DNA from: MPNO01 sp965205995 | Lineage (GTDB): Bacteria > Pseudomonadota > Alphaproteobacteria > MPNO01 | Reading direction: 5' to 3' | Assembly (NCBI GenBank): GCA_965205995.1 | Contig: OZ242200.1 | Location: forward strand, 372,001 to 436,000 | Length of the DNA: 64,000 nucleotides | Shown: in pieces, positions 26,137-34,694 of the stretch | Numbering within the stretch: position 1 is the first letter of the stretch | Layout: every line of letters starts with the position of its first letter | Program-made: the position numbers and the translations under genes | The notes under the pieces: model-generated | Told to the model about the DNA's origin: nothing | The model's database searches: none | Seen by the model: the letters and a program-made list of their open reading frames with translations, nothing else

Positions 26137-28176
26137 ATGGCCGAAACACAGACCGGATACCGCATCGGGGTGGACGTGGGCGGGACCTTCACGGACATCC
26201 TCTGCCTCGACGGGGAGAGGCTCCTTTCCGCCAAGGTGCCCTCCTTGCCGGGCCGCCAGTGGCGCGGCGTGCTGAACGCGCTCGCCGAGCTCGGCATCGA
26301 CAGCGCGGCGATCCGGGTGTTCGTGCACGGGACCACCATCGCCACCAACACGCTGCTCGAACGCAAGGGCGCGAAGACCGCCCTGGTGACCACCGAAGGG
26401 TTCCGCGACACCATCGAGATCGGCCGCACCAGACGGCTGATCGGCGGGCTGTTCGACATCAAGTTCGTGCGGCCCAAGCCGCTGGTGCCGAGGGACCGGC
26501 GCTTCGAAATCGGCGAACGGGTGGCGGCGGACGGCGCGGTGCTCGCCGAACTCGACACAGCCGGCCTGGCCGGGCTCGCCGAACGCATCCGGGAGACCGG
26601 CTGCGAAGCGGTGGCGGTCTGCTTCATCAACGCCTACGCCAACGACGTCAACGAATGCCGGGCGGGAGAATTCCTCGCCGATGCGCTCGACGGCGTCGCC
26701 GTCTCGCAATCCGCCGAGGTGGTCCGCGAGAAGGGGGAGTTCGAGCGCTTCTCCACCTGCGTGCTCAACGCCTATCTCACGCCGGTGATCGGCGACTATC
26801 TCGAAACCCTCGCCGCCGAGCTCGAAGGCCGGGGGATCGCGGCGCCGGTCAGCATCATGGGGTCCAATGGCGGGGCGATGACGCTCGCCAAGGCGGCGGA
26901 ATTCGCCGCCGGCACCTTTCTCTCCGGCCCGGTCGGCGGGGCGGGCGGAGCGGTCCGGATCTGCGAGATGGCCGGCGTTTCGGGCTGCATCACCTTCGAC
27001 ATGGGCGGCACCTCGACGGACGTGTCGCTGATCCACGAGCTCACCCCCCGGATCAGCCACGCCAACCAGATCGACGCCTATCCGCTCCAGGTGCCGCAGC
27101 TCGACATCCACACCATCGGCGCCGGCGGCGGGTCGATCGCCTGGATCCGGGAAGACGGCACGCTCGAAGTCGGCCCGCAAAGCGCCGGCGCGGTTCCCGG
27201 CCCGGCCTGCTACGGGTGCGGCGGCGCGGAGGCGACGATTTCCGACGCCAACCTGATCCTCGGCCGGCTGCCCGCCGAGCGCACGCTGTCGGGCGATCTG
27301 CGGCTCTCGAAGACGCTGGCGGAAACGGCGTTCCGGCGGCTCGCAACCTCCCTCGACGCGGACGACATCGTCGGGCTCGCCGACGGCGCGCTCAGGATCG
27401 CGGTCGCCAAGATGGCCGGCGCGGTGCGCGAGGTCTCGGTCCATCGCGGCTTCGACCCGCGCGACTTCCCTTTGCTCGGCTTCGGCGGGGCGGGGCCGAT
27501 GCATGTCTTCCTGGTCGCCGAGGAGCTGGCGATCCCCCGGGTCCTGATCCCGCGTTTTCCCGGTCACCTGTCGGCGCTGGGACAGCTTCTCGCGGATCTG
27601 CGGCGCGACTTCGTCCGGGTCTGGGGCGGGCGGCTTACGGCGCTCGATTCGGGCGATTTGCGGCGCGAGGCGGAGGCGATGCGGCGAAATGCCGCGACCT
27701 TGCTGGCCGCCGACGGATACGCCCCGGAGAGCCACGCGCACGACTTCAGCGTCGACATGCGCTATGTCGGACAGTCCTACACGCTGGCCGTTCCGTGCGA
27801 TCCCGAGAGCGTGGAATTTTCGGAATTGCGGGCCGCGTTCGGCGCGCGCCATGCCAGGACTTTCGGCCACGACGACACCGCGTCCGATGCCGAGATCGTC
27901 AATATTCGCCTTGTTTCCCGGGGACTTACGGACAAGCCGAACCTCTTCTTCGGCCCCGGGCGGGACGGCGATCCGCTGATCGAGCGGCGTCCGGTCTGGT
28001 TCGACGGATGGGTCGATTGTCCGGTCCTCGACCGGGCCGCCTTGCCGGCCGGGCATGTCCTGGAGGGGCCGGCGATCGTCGAGGAGGCGGGCGGAACTTC
28101 GGTGATTCCGCCGCGCTGGCGGGTCGCCGTCCACGGTTCGGGGACGCTTGATTGCCGGTTGTCGCCCGAAGGGTGA
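26137..28176 (+). CDS. Hydantoinase A / oxoprolinase alpha family protein
   Basis: 679 residues from ATG 26137; TTG 26122 would add five. The actin-like ATPase fold begins RIGVDVGGTFTDILCLDG (phosphate 1) and continues VHGTTIATNTLLERKG (about residue 63) and ITFDMGGTSTDVSLI (about 286, phosphate 2), with FGGAGPMHVF (about 449). It works with the B subunit to open a ring amide such as hydantoin, 5-oxoproline or a related lactam at the cost of ATP. A GSAM-like aminotransferase gene follows after 55 bp. Confidence 0.94.
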   Translation: MAETQTGYRIGVDVGGTFTDILCLDGERLLSAKVPSLPGRQWRGVLNALAELGIDSAAIRVFVHGTTIATNTLLERKGAKTALVTTEGFRDTIEIGRTRRLIGGLFDIKFVRPKPLVPRDRRFEIGERVAADGAVLAELDTAGLAGLAERIRETGCEAVAVCFINAYANDVNECRAGEFLADALDGVAVSQSAEVVREKGEFERFSTCVLNAYLTPVIGDYLETLAAELEGRGIAAPVSIMGSNGGAMTLAKAAEFAAGTFLSGPVGGAGGAVRICEMAGVSGCITFDMGGTSTDVSLIHELTPRISHANQIDAYPLQVPQLDIHTIGAGGGSIAWIREDGTLEVGPQSAGAVPGPACYGCGGAEATISDANLILGRLPAERTLSGDLRLSKTLAETAFRRLATSLDADDIVGLADGALRIAVAKMAGAVREVSVHRGFDPRDFPLLGFGGAGPMHVFLVAEELAIPRVLIPRFPGHLSALGQLLADLRRDFVRVWGGRLTALDSGDLRREAEAMRRNAATLLAADGYAPESHAHDFSVDMRYVGQSYTLAVPCDPESVEFSELRAAFGARHARTFGHDDTASDAEIVNIRLVSRGLTDKPNLFFGPGRDGDPLIERRPVWFDGWVDCPVLDRAALPAGHVLEGPAIVEEAGGTSVIPPRWRVAVHGSGTLDCRLSPEG

Positions 28177-28231
28177 GCCGGGCATTATGCGCTGCGGGCA
28201 GAGAAGCCCCGCGATTTTAGAGGATCTGACG

Positions 28232-29569
28232 ATGGCGGATACGCTGATTGAGACTGCGCCGGTGACGGCGAACCCACGGCCCGGCGCGATGGACAAGGAG
28301 GCGTATTTCGATATCGCCAACCACGCATTGCCGGGCGGCGGGTTCGGCGGTTATTCGCTGCCCGAGGACGTCCGCTTCGTGATCCACAAGGGCGAGGGGG
28401 CGCGGCTCCAGGATACCGAGGGCGCGTGGTATATCGACTATGTCGGCGGCGCCGGCGCGCTGATCCTCGGCCATGCGCCGCCCACGGTGATCGCCGCCGT
28501 CCAGGAGCAGGCGGTCAGGGGGCTGCATCATTTCGGCGCTCCGAACGAGCCGGCGCTCCAGTATGCCGACCGTCTGGTCGAAATCATCCCCTGCGCCGAA
28601 AAGGTGATCTTCGCGACCACCGGATCCGAGGCCACGGCCTATGCGATGCGCCTCGCCCGCGCATTCACCGGGCGCGACAAGATCCTGAAATTCGAGGGCG
28701 CCTATCACGGCAACCACGACTATTCGAATTTCAGCGTCGCGCCGCGCGCGCTCTCGAACTACCCGCAGGGCCAGCCCGATTCGGCGGGCATTCCGCGGCC
28801 GCTGCACGCCTGCGTGCTGGTGGCGCCCTATAACGATCTCGACACCGTCGGCCGGATCGTCGCCGAGAACCGGGATGACCTCGCATGCGTGATCGTCGAG
28901 CCGGTGCAGCGGGTGATCTTCCCGCGCGACGGGTTCCTTCCCGGGTTGCGGAAGATCTGCGACGAGAACGGCGTGCTGCTGGTGTTCGACGAATCGGTGA
29001 CCGGGTTCCGGCTCGCCCTCGGCGGGGCGCAGGAGTTCTACGGGGTCCAGCCCGACCTCGCGGCCTATGCCAAGATCATCGGCGGCGGGGCTGCGCTGTC
29101 GGCGGTCGCGGGCCGGGCCGAGATCGTCAACCAGGCCGACCCGGCCACCGAGACCACCCCGGGCTACACCCACGTCAAGGGGACGCTGCACGGCAACCCG
29201 ATCGGCTCGGCGACCGGCATGGCGACGCTCGACATGCTTTCGGTGCCCGGTTTCTACGACCGGCTCCACGCCGATGCCGAGGCGTTCGGCGCCGGATGCC
29301 AGGCCGTGCTCGACCGTCACCGGCTGCCCGCCATCGTCACCGGCAAGGCGTCGTTCTGGCAGATCCTGTTTACCGACCGCCATCCGGTGAACCATGCCGG
29401 CGTGATGGACTCGGACAAGGCGGCGAGCCGCGCGCTCGACCTCGCGCTGCTCAAGAACGGGATCTATGTCCTGCCGAATATGCGGCGCTTCGTCTCGGCG
29501 GCGCACGGGCCGGAGGATTTCGAGGAAACCCTGAAGGCGCTCGACGCGGCCTGCCGCAGCGTCGCGTGA
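28232..29569 (+). CDS. Class III aminotransferase, glutamate-1-semialdehyde aminomutase-like
   Basis: 445 residues, ATG behind AGAGGA. A PLP enzyme with TTGSEATAYAMRLARAFTGR (about residue 129, cofactor phosphate), the PLP Asp in VFDESVTGFR (about 252) and the Schiff-base Lys in AYAKIIGGG (about 279). DESVTGFR has Ser where GSAM enzymes have Glu (DEVMTGFR). It is unlikely to be the haem-pathway HemL, given its place behind hydantoinase genes; an aminotransferase or aminomutase in amino-acid or beta-amino-acid catabolism is more likely. Its stop overlaps the next gene (GTGA). Confidence 0.88.
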   Translation: MADTLIETAPVTANPRPGAMDKEAYFDIANHALPGGGFGGYSLPEDVRFVIHKGEGARLQDTEGAWYIDYVGGAGALILGHAPPTVIAAVQEQAVRGLHHFGAPNEPALQYADRLVEIIPCAEKVIFATTGSEATAYAMRLARAFTGRDKILKFEGAYHGNHDYSNFSVAPRALSNYPQGQPDSAGIPRPLHACVLVAPYNDLDTVGRIVAENRDDLACVIVEPVQRVIFPRDGFLPGLRKICDENGVLLVFDESVTGFRLALGGAQEFYGVQPDLAAYAKIIGGGAALSAVAGRAEIVNQADPATETTPGYTHVKGTLHGNPIGSATGMATLDMLSVPGFYDRLHADAEAFGAGCQAVLDRHRLPAIVTGKASFWQILFTDRHPVNHAGVMDSDKAASRALDLALLKNGIYVLPNMRRFVSAAHGPEDFEETLKALDAACRSVA

Positions 29570-30270
29570 CCGGCCCGCGCATCAAGGGGAGCGCGGTCCT
29601 CTTCTCGGAGATGACGCCGGCGCCGGGCGACGAGGCGCGCTTCAACGACTGGTATGACGGCCACCACACGCCGAACCATGTGAACGGGGTGCCGGGCTTC
29701 GTCAGCGCGCATCGCTACGCCGCGCCCGACGGCCCGGGCTATCTCGCGGTCTACGATCTCGACGGCGCGGAGACGCTGGAGAGCCCGGAATACCGGTCGC
29801 GGAAATACACCCCGGACGACCGCACCAGGGCGATGCTGTCCTCGGTCTCCGGCTTCACCCGCTATGTCGGGCGCGAGATCGACTTCGCCTTCGGCGACGG
29901 CGCCGATGCGGGCGCGCTGGACAGCGCCTGGATCCTCGCCGTCTTCTTCGCCGTGCCCGACGACGCCCGGCCCGGTTTCGAGGAATGGTACCGGACCGAG
30001 CATATGGGCATGCTGCTCGCCTGCCCCGACTGGCGGATGGTCCGGGTGATGGAGGTCGTCGCGCGCGACCCCGACCCGTTCACCCATATGATGCTGCACT
30101 ATGTCCGGCGCCCGGACATCCTGGAGGCGCCCGAGATCGTCGCGGCGCGCGATACCGGGTGGCGCAACCGGCTTGCCGCCGAAGACTGGTGGAACCCGCG
30201 CTTCGCGGTCTACCGCAAGCGCGGGCGGCGCTTTCTTAAAAAACAAACCCCGGAGGAAGACAAAAAATGA
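29566..30270 (+). CDS. EthD/Dabb-like dimeric alpha-beta barrel protein (two repeats)
   Basis: 234 residues from a GTG start that overlaps the aminotransferase stop. Two related ferredoxin-like halves are seen: FNDWYDGHHTPNHVNGVPGF (about residue 25) and FEEWYRTEHMGMLLACPDW (about 138), each with the W-Y/x-x-H pattern of EthD-like proteins. Members are small oxygenases, cyclases or stress-response barrels without known cofactor. It is followed with an ATGA overlap by a CMD protein. The tight overlaps tie it to the hydantoinase-aminotransferase unit. Confidence 0.75.
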   Translation: MTGPRIKGSAVLFSEMTPAPGDEARFNDWYDGHHTPNHVNGVPGFVSAHRYAAPDGPGYLAVYDLDGAETLESPEYRSRKYTPDDRTRAMLSSVSGFTRYVGREIDFAFGDGADAGALDSAWILAVFFAVPDDARPGFEEWYRTEHMGMLLACPDWRMVRVMEVVARDPDPFTHMMLHYVRRPDILEAPEIVAARDTGWRNRLAAEDWWNPRFAVYRKRGRRFLKKQTPEEDKK

Positions 30271-30647
30271 GCAAGGCCTATGACGACGGGCTGGAGATTC
30301 GCCGCAGCGTGCTCGGCGCCCAATGGGTCGACCCGCAGCTCGAGAAGGCGAAGACGGACGATTTCATCGACACCATCCAGCAGCACGTCACCGAGCATTG
30401 CTGGGGGCTGGTCTGGACCCGCGAGGGGCTCGACCGCAAGACCCGCTCGATGCTGACGCTGGCGATCCTGACGACGCTCGGCAAGATGACCGAGCTCAAG
30501 GGCCATGTCCGGGGCGCGATCCACAACGGCTGCACCGTCGAGGAGATCCGCGAGGTGCTGCTGCACGCCACCGTCTATGCCGGCGTGCCGGCGGGCGTGG
30601 ATGCGTTCCGCAACGCCAAGGAAGCCCTCGACGCGCTCGACAAGTAG
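30267..30647 (+). CDS. Carboxymuconolactone decarboxylase family protein (PcaC-like)
   Basis: 126 residues, the length of gamma-carboxymuconolactone decarboxylase. The conserved block MTELKGHVRGAIHNGCTVEE followed by ATVYAGVPAGVDAF is typical of PcaC and holds the catalytic His. It has no CxxC pair, unlike the AhpD-like protein at 9 kb, so it is a decarboxylase-type member rather than a peroxidase. The start overlaps the EthD-like gene. The context of ring-opening genes fits decarboxylation of a lactone or related acid. Confidence 0.88.
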   Translation: MSKAYDDGLEIRRSVLGAQWVDPQLEKAKTDDFIDTIQQHVTEHCWGLVWTREGLDRKTRSMLTLAILTTLGKMTELKGHVRGAIHNGCTVEEIREVLLHATVYAGVPAGVDAFRNAKEALDALDK

Positions 30648-30664
30648 CGCCCGGGAGGGCGGAC

Positions 30665-31405
30665 CTAGAACTCCCGCAGCAGGCGGCCGCAGCCGGCGAT
30701 CCTGTCGTCGATGCCGAGCGCCCGCAGCGCCGCCCAGAGCGTCGCCGTGTTGCTGGTGACGACCGGCTTGCCGAGCGCCTCTTCGAGCGGCTCGACGGCG
30801 TCGAGCGCGCCGAAATCGGTGCAGCAGATCAGCACTGCCTCCGCTTCGGGACGGTCGACGGCGCGCGCATGGTCGAACACCGCCTGTGGCGCGACGCGCG
30901 AGATCAGCTGGATCTTCTCGATCGTGGCGTTGAGCCCGAGCCCCGCGGCCGCAACCACCTCGATCCCGTGCTCCGCGAGGAATTCCGCCTCATGCGCGTT
31001 GGTCTCGTCGGTATAGGGCGTCGCCATCGCCAGCCGCTTGACGCCGAGCGCGTCGAGCGCGGCGAGGATCGCGCCGGCCGTCGAGACCGCTTGCGCCCCG
31101 GAAGCCTCGTTCAGCTTGCCGAGAAGGCGGTCGGCGGGGCAGGCCATCGATCCCGAGGTGCAGCCATAGGCCACCAGGTCGACGGCGCAGGCCGCGAGAT
31201 CGCCGCAGGCCCGGTCGAGATCCCGCATCATCGCCGCGAAGCCGTCCGCCGCGGGGTCGCGCCGCAGCGGCGAGCGGGTGAAGTGGAAACTCACCCCGTC
31301 CGGCTTGAGGCGGTTGAACTCGGTCTCGTTGACGGTGTTGCTGGGCGGCACGATCACCCCGATACGGGCGCGCCAGCCATGCGGCCTGAGCCGGTCCAGG
31401 GACAC
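30665..31405 (-). CDS. Maleate isomerase / Asp-Glu racemase superfamily protein
   Basis: 246 residues from GTG 31405 behind AGAGAGGAAA. IGVIVPPSNTVNETEF at the N-terminus and the two catalytic cysteine regions YGCTSGSM (about residue 83) and LICCTDF (about 198) are those of maleate isomerase and arylmalonate decarboxylase. Maleate cis-trans isomerase forms fumarate and is the last step of nicotinate-type degradation. This fits with the N-heterocycle-like genes nearby, but the substrate is inferred. It is convergent with the CMD gene. Confidence 0.85.
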   Translation of the reverse strand: MSLDRLRPHGWRARIGVIVPPSNTVNETEFNRLKPDGVSFHFTRSPLRRDPAADGFAAMMRDLDRACGDLAACAVDLVAYGCTSGSMACPADRLLGKLNEASGAQAVSTAGAILAALDALGVKRLAMATPYTDETNAHEAEFLAEHGIEVVAAAGLGLNATIEKIQLISRVAPQAVFDHARAVDRPEAEAVLICCTDFGALDAVEPLEEALGKPVVTSNTATLWAALRALGIDDRIAGCGRLLREF

Positions 31406-31532
31406 GGGCGTTTCCTCTCTCGCAAGGGCGGGCAGCTTGCCAAGCCGGCATCGCCGGGACAAGCGCCGGCGACGTTGCCCGTGCCCCGGCGCCCCCATAG
31501 AGTGTGGCTGCCCACAACCGGAGGAGGGGAGT

Positions 31533-32156
31533 TTGGCCGAGACCGAAGCTCTCCGGAACGAGGAGGCGAACTGCTTGGTCGTCTCCTGCCATCCGCTGCA
31601 AGACAGCCTGTGCCACCATCTGGTTTCCCGGGTGGAGGCGGGGCTCAAGGCGAACGGCGTCGTCCATGAGCATCTCGATCTGTACCGGCGGGGCTTCGAG
31701 GCGCCGCTCTCGGCCAGCGAGCGGGGGAGCTATCTGGGCGAGTTCGACGACAGCGGAATGAAGGACGAGGTGGCCCAGCTGAAGCGGGCGGAGACGCTGA
31801 TCCTGGTGTTTCCCACCTGGTGGTTCGGCATGCCCGCGCTGCTCAAGGGCTGGTTCGACCGGGTGTGGGCGCCGGGTGTCGCATTCGCCCATGTGCCGGC
31901 CACCGGCGGCATCTCGCCGATCCTCGACAATCTCAAGCATGTTCTTGCGATCACCACGCTGAACTCGCCGTGGAAGGTCGACCGCCTGGCCCTTCGTCAA
32001 CCGGTCAAGCGCGTCCTCAAGGGCGGCATCCTCAAGGGCTGCGCGCCGCAGGCGAGGCTCGAAATGCTGAGCCTCTACGGCGTGGCCGCCCTCGACGAGC
32101 AGCGGCTCGAAGGGTTCCGCGGCAAGATCGACCAGGCCCTTGCGAGGGTCCGCTGA
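31533..32156 (+). CDS. Flavodoxin-fold NAD(P)H oxidoreductase
   Basis: 207 residues from a TTG start with GAGGAGGGGAG directly before it; no ATG is available in the conserved part. It belongs to the NQO1/KefF-like family: CLVVSCHPLQDSL (FMN phosphate), LVFPTWWFGMPALLKGWFDRVW (about residue 92) and the region TTLNSPW. It reduces quinones or supplies reduced flavin. Its stop overlaps the next coding sequence (CTGA), so it may feed the following monooxygenase. Confidence 0.88.
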   Translation: MAETEALRNEEANCLVVSCHPLQDSLCHHLVSRVEAGLKANGVVHEHLDLYRRGFEAPLSASERGSYLGEFDDSGMKDEVAQLKRAETLILVFPTWWFGMPALLKGWFDRVWAPGVAFAHVPATGGISPILDNLKHVLAITTLNSPWKVDRLALRQPVKRVLKGGILKGCAPQARLEMLSLYGVAALDEQRLEGFRGKIDQALARVR

Positions 32157-33349
32157 CCGGGGACCGGGTTCTCGTCGCGGGCGCGGGTCCGGTCGGCAGC
32201 GTCGCCGCGCTGGCGCTGGCCCGCGCCGGCATCCCGGTGACCCTGATCGAGGCCTGCGATTCGCTGCCGCTCGATTTGCGCGCATCGACCTTTCACCCGC
32301 CGACGCTGGACATGCTCGACGAGCTCGGCGTCGTCGAGGCGCTGATCGCGCAGGGCATCGTCTGCCCGGTCTGGCAGAACCGGGACACCGGGCGAGGCAT
32401 CGTCGCCGAATGGGATCTCTCCATCCTCAAAAACGACACCGGCCATCCCTATCGGGTGCAGGCCGAGCAGTACAAGCTCAACGCCATCGTCGTCGACATC
32501 CTGCGGACGATGCCGGGAGCCGAAATCCGGTTTTCCACCCGCGCCGTCGCCGCGAGCCAGGATGCGGACCTCGTGAGGCTCGAGGTCGAGGGGCCGGACG
32601 GCGCGGGCACGCTGTGCGGGCGCTATCTGATCGCCGCCGACGGGGCGTCGAGCGCGATCCGCATCGGCGCCGGCATCGAATTCCCCGGGCTCACCTTCCC
32701 CGAGCTCTGGCTCTGCACCAGCACGGCATACGATTTCGCCGCGCATTTCGAGAACCTGGCGCCGATCGCCTATGTCGCCGATCCCGAATCCTGGTTCGTG
32801 TTCGTGCGCGTGCCCGGGCTGTGGCGGCTGCTGATGCCGACCCGGCCCGGCGACACGGCCGAGGAGCTGGTGAGCGAGGAGATCGTGCAGGCGCGGATGC
32901 ACGCGGTCTGCCCCAAGGACGGCCCCTACGAGACCAGGCACCGGACCGCCTATGCCGTGCACCAGCGGGTCGCCGAGACCTATCGCCGAGGGCGCATCTT
33001 CCTCGCCGGCGATTCGGCCCACATCAACAACCCGCTCGGCGGGATGGGGATGAACGGCGGCATCCACGACGCGGTCAATCTCTGCGCCAAGATCGCCGGC
33101 GTCTGGCGCGGCGAGGCCGACGAGGCGCTGTTCGACCTCTACGACGCCCAGCGCCGGCCGATCGCCGTCGAATACGTCCAGGCGACGACGCTGCGCAACA
33201 AGGCGCTCCTGGAGGAGAAGGACCCGGCGGTGCGCGAGGCGCGGCTCGACGAGCTCGCCCGCCAGGCCGAAGACCCGGTCAAGGCGCGCGAATTCCTGCT
33301 GCGCTCCTCGATGATCGCCGCGCTGAGAAGGGCCGAGACGCTCGCCTGA
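32153..33349 (+). CDS. FAD-dependent aromatic-type monooxygenase, probable CTG start
   Basis: 398 residues. Class A flavoprotein hydroxylase: VLVAGAGPVGSVAALALARAG binds ADP at residues 6-26, the DG motif is in IAADGASSAIR (about 161) and RIFLAGDSAHINNPLGGMG (about 281) is the FAD ribityl motif. The FAD motif begins only five codons after the overlap with the upstream stop. No ATG, GTG or TTG lies there in frame, so CTG 32153 (sequence CTGA, GAGGG 4 bp upstream) is the probable start. Substrate unknown; a phenol- or heterocycle-hydroxylating role fits the family. Confidence 0.85.
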   Translation: MTGDRVLVAGAGPVGSVAALALARAGIPVTLIEACDSLPLDLRASTFHPPTLDMLDELGVVEALIAQGIVCPVWQNRDTGRGIVAEWDLSILKNDTGHPYRVQAEQYKLNAIVVDILRTMPGAEIRFSTRAVAASQDADLVRLEVEGPDGAGTLCGRYLIAADGASSAIRIGAGIEFPGLTFPELWLCTSTAYDFAAHFENLAPIAYVADPESWFVFVRVPGLWRLLMPTRPGDTAEELVSEEIVQARMHAVCPKDGPYETRHRTAYAVHQRVAETYRRGRIFLAGDSAHINNPLGGMGMNGGIHDAVNLCAKIAGVWRGEADEALFDLYDAQRRPIAVEYVQATTLRNKALLEEKDPAVREARLDELARQAEDPVKAREFLLRSSMIAALRRAETLA

Positions 33350-33355
33350 GGCGCG

Positions 33356-33467
33356 TCCCTCGATACGGCCCTTCGGGCCTACTCGGGATGAGGGTAAAAG
33401 GAATCCCTCACCCTGAGTAGCGGCCCCTCGGCTTCGCTCGGGACAGGCTCCGCCGCGTATCGAAGGG
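33356..33467. repeat. Dispersed palindromic repeat, copy 2
   Basis: Left half TCCCTCGATACGGCCCTTCG, then GGGCCTACTCGGGATGAGGG; right half CCTCACCCTGAGTAGCGGCC ending CGCGTATCGAAGGG. Same plan as copies 1 and 3, with a longer right hairpin. It lies between the convergent monooxygenase and luciferase-family genes and could end both transcripts. Confidence 0.85.
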
Positions 33468-33472
33468 CGCCG

Positions 33473-34666
33473 CTACTCCGCGGCGATGGCGGCTTCGAGG
33501 CCGGTGTAGTTGGCGTCGTCCAGCGCCCGGATGCCCGGCATCACCCTTTCGGCGAACAGGTCGATGTTCTTCCGGGTCAGATCGGCCGGCAGAGTGGCGA
33601 ACTGCATCATGGCGACGAAGTTCTGGAACCCGGTCATCCGGTGCGCTTCGGCGATGCGCTTCAGCACCGTTTCCGGGCTGCCGCAGAGGAGGGTGCCGAC
33701 CTCGATGAGCTGCTCGATGGTGGGGCCTGCGCCGCCGCGCAGCTGGCGCTTGTGCTTGAGCACGCCCTTGAGCGAGGACGGGCTGAGATAGCCCGGCGGG
33801 AAATGCATCTCCATCGGCATGTTGAGGAACTTGGCGAAGAAGGTCTCGATATGCGGCCTTGCCTCGGCGACCGCCTGCTCGTCGGTCTCGGCGACATAGG
33901 TCGGCGCGGCCCAGCCGATCTGGCTCGAGGCGGCGGTGTAGCCATGCTTCCGCTCGGCCATTTCGCGATACATGTTGAGGTAGCGCGCGACCGAGGTGAA
34001 CGGGCTGTAGGTCTGCAGATAGACATAGCGCCGGTCGGGATGCGAGGCCCATTCGATGGTCTCGGTCGAGCCCTGGGACGGGCACCAGATCGGCGGGTGC
34101 GGCTGCTGGTAGGGGCGGGGCCAGAGATTGACGTATTCGAAGTGGTAGTGCTTGCCCTCGAAGGCGAAGGGACCCTCCTCGGTCCAGGCGCGGACCACCA
34201 GCTCATGCGCCTCCTGGTGGCGCGACAGCGATTGCGTCGGGTTGCCGCCCATCGAATAGTACTCGGCGCCGATGCCGCGCACGAAGCCCGAGATCAGCCT
34301 TCCCTCGGTGATGCAGTCGATCATCGCGTGCTCCTCGGCGAGCGTCAGCGGGTGCTCGCGGAGGCAGAAGGCGTTGCCGAGGATGGCGATCTTCGCCCGC
34401 GACGTGCGGCGCGCCAGCGCGGCGGCCATCACCACCGGCGACGGCATCAGCCCGTAGGCGTTCTGGTGGTGCTCGTTGACGCAGACCCCGTCGAACCCCG
34501 CCTGCTCGCAATATTCGAGCTCGTCGAGATAGCGGTTGTAGAGCCGATGTCCCGCCTCGGGGTCGAACAGGCTGTTGGGGAGCACCACCCAGGCGGCCTT
34601 GTGCTTCGCCCGCTCTTCCATGTCGAGCTCGCCATAGGGCATCAAATGGAACGAGAAGACCTGCAT
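33473..34666 (-). CDS. LLM class flavin-dependent monooxygenase
   Basis: 397 residues. Bacterial-luciferase-like TIM barrel: GVCVNEHHQNAYGLMPSP (about residue 60), AILGNAFCLREHPLTLAEE (about 92) and GRLISGFVRGIG (about 121) are typical for FMNH2-binding members. FMN must be supplied by a reductase such as the flavodoxin-fold protein nearby. It forms an operon-like pair with a second luciferase-family gene 28 bp upstream. Substrate unknown; alkane, sulfonate and cyclic-amide oxygenases share this fold. Confidence 0.9.
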   Translation of the reverse strand: MQVFSFHLMPYGELDMEERAKHKAAWVVLPNSLFDPEAGHRLYNRYLDELEYCEQAGFDGVCVNEHHQNAYGLMPSPVVMAAALARRTSRAKIAILGNAFCLREHPLTLAEEHAMIDCITEGRLISGFVRGIGAEYYSMGGNPTQSLSRHQEAHELVVRAWTEEGPFAFEGKHYHFEYVNLWPRPYQQPHPPIWCPSQGSTETIEWASHPDRRYVYLQTYSPFTSVARYLNMYREMAERKHGYTAASSQIGWAAPTYVAETDEQAVAEARPHIETFFAKFLNMPMEMHFPPGYLSPSSLKGVLKHKRQLRGGAGPTIEQLIEVGTLLCGSPETVLKRIAEAHRMTGFQNFVAMMQFATLPADLTRKNIDLFAERVMPGIRALDDANYTGLEAAIAAE

Positions 34667-34694
34667 CTATGCGTCCTTTGCCTGGGGTGTCGGA

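Noticed and set aside
28232..29569. HemL, glutamate-1-semialdehyde aminomutase of haem synthesis
   Set aside because: Sequence is GSAM-like, but DESVTGFR differs from the HemL DEVMTGFR pattern and the gene is embedded in a hydantoinase-type catabolic unit.
33356..33467. Insertion sequence
   Set aside because: The palindromic repeat is about 110 bp, carries no transposase and recurs twice more in the window; it is a REP- or MITE-like element.
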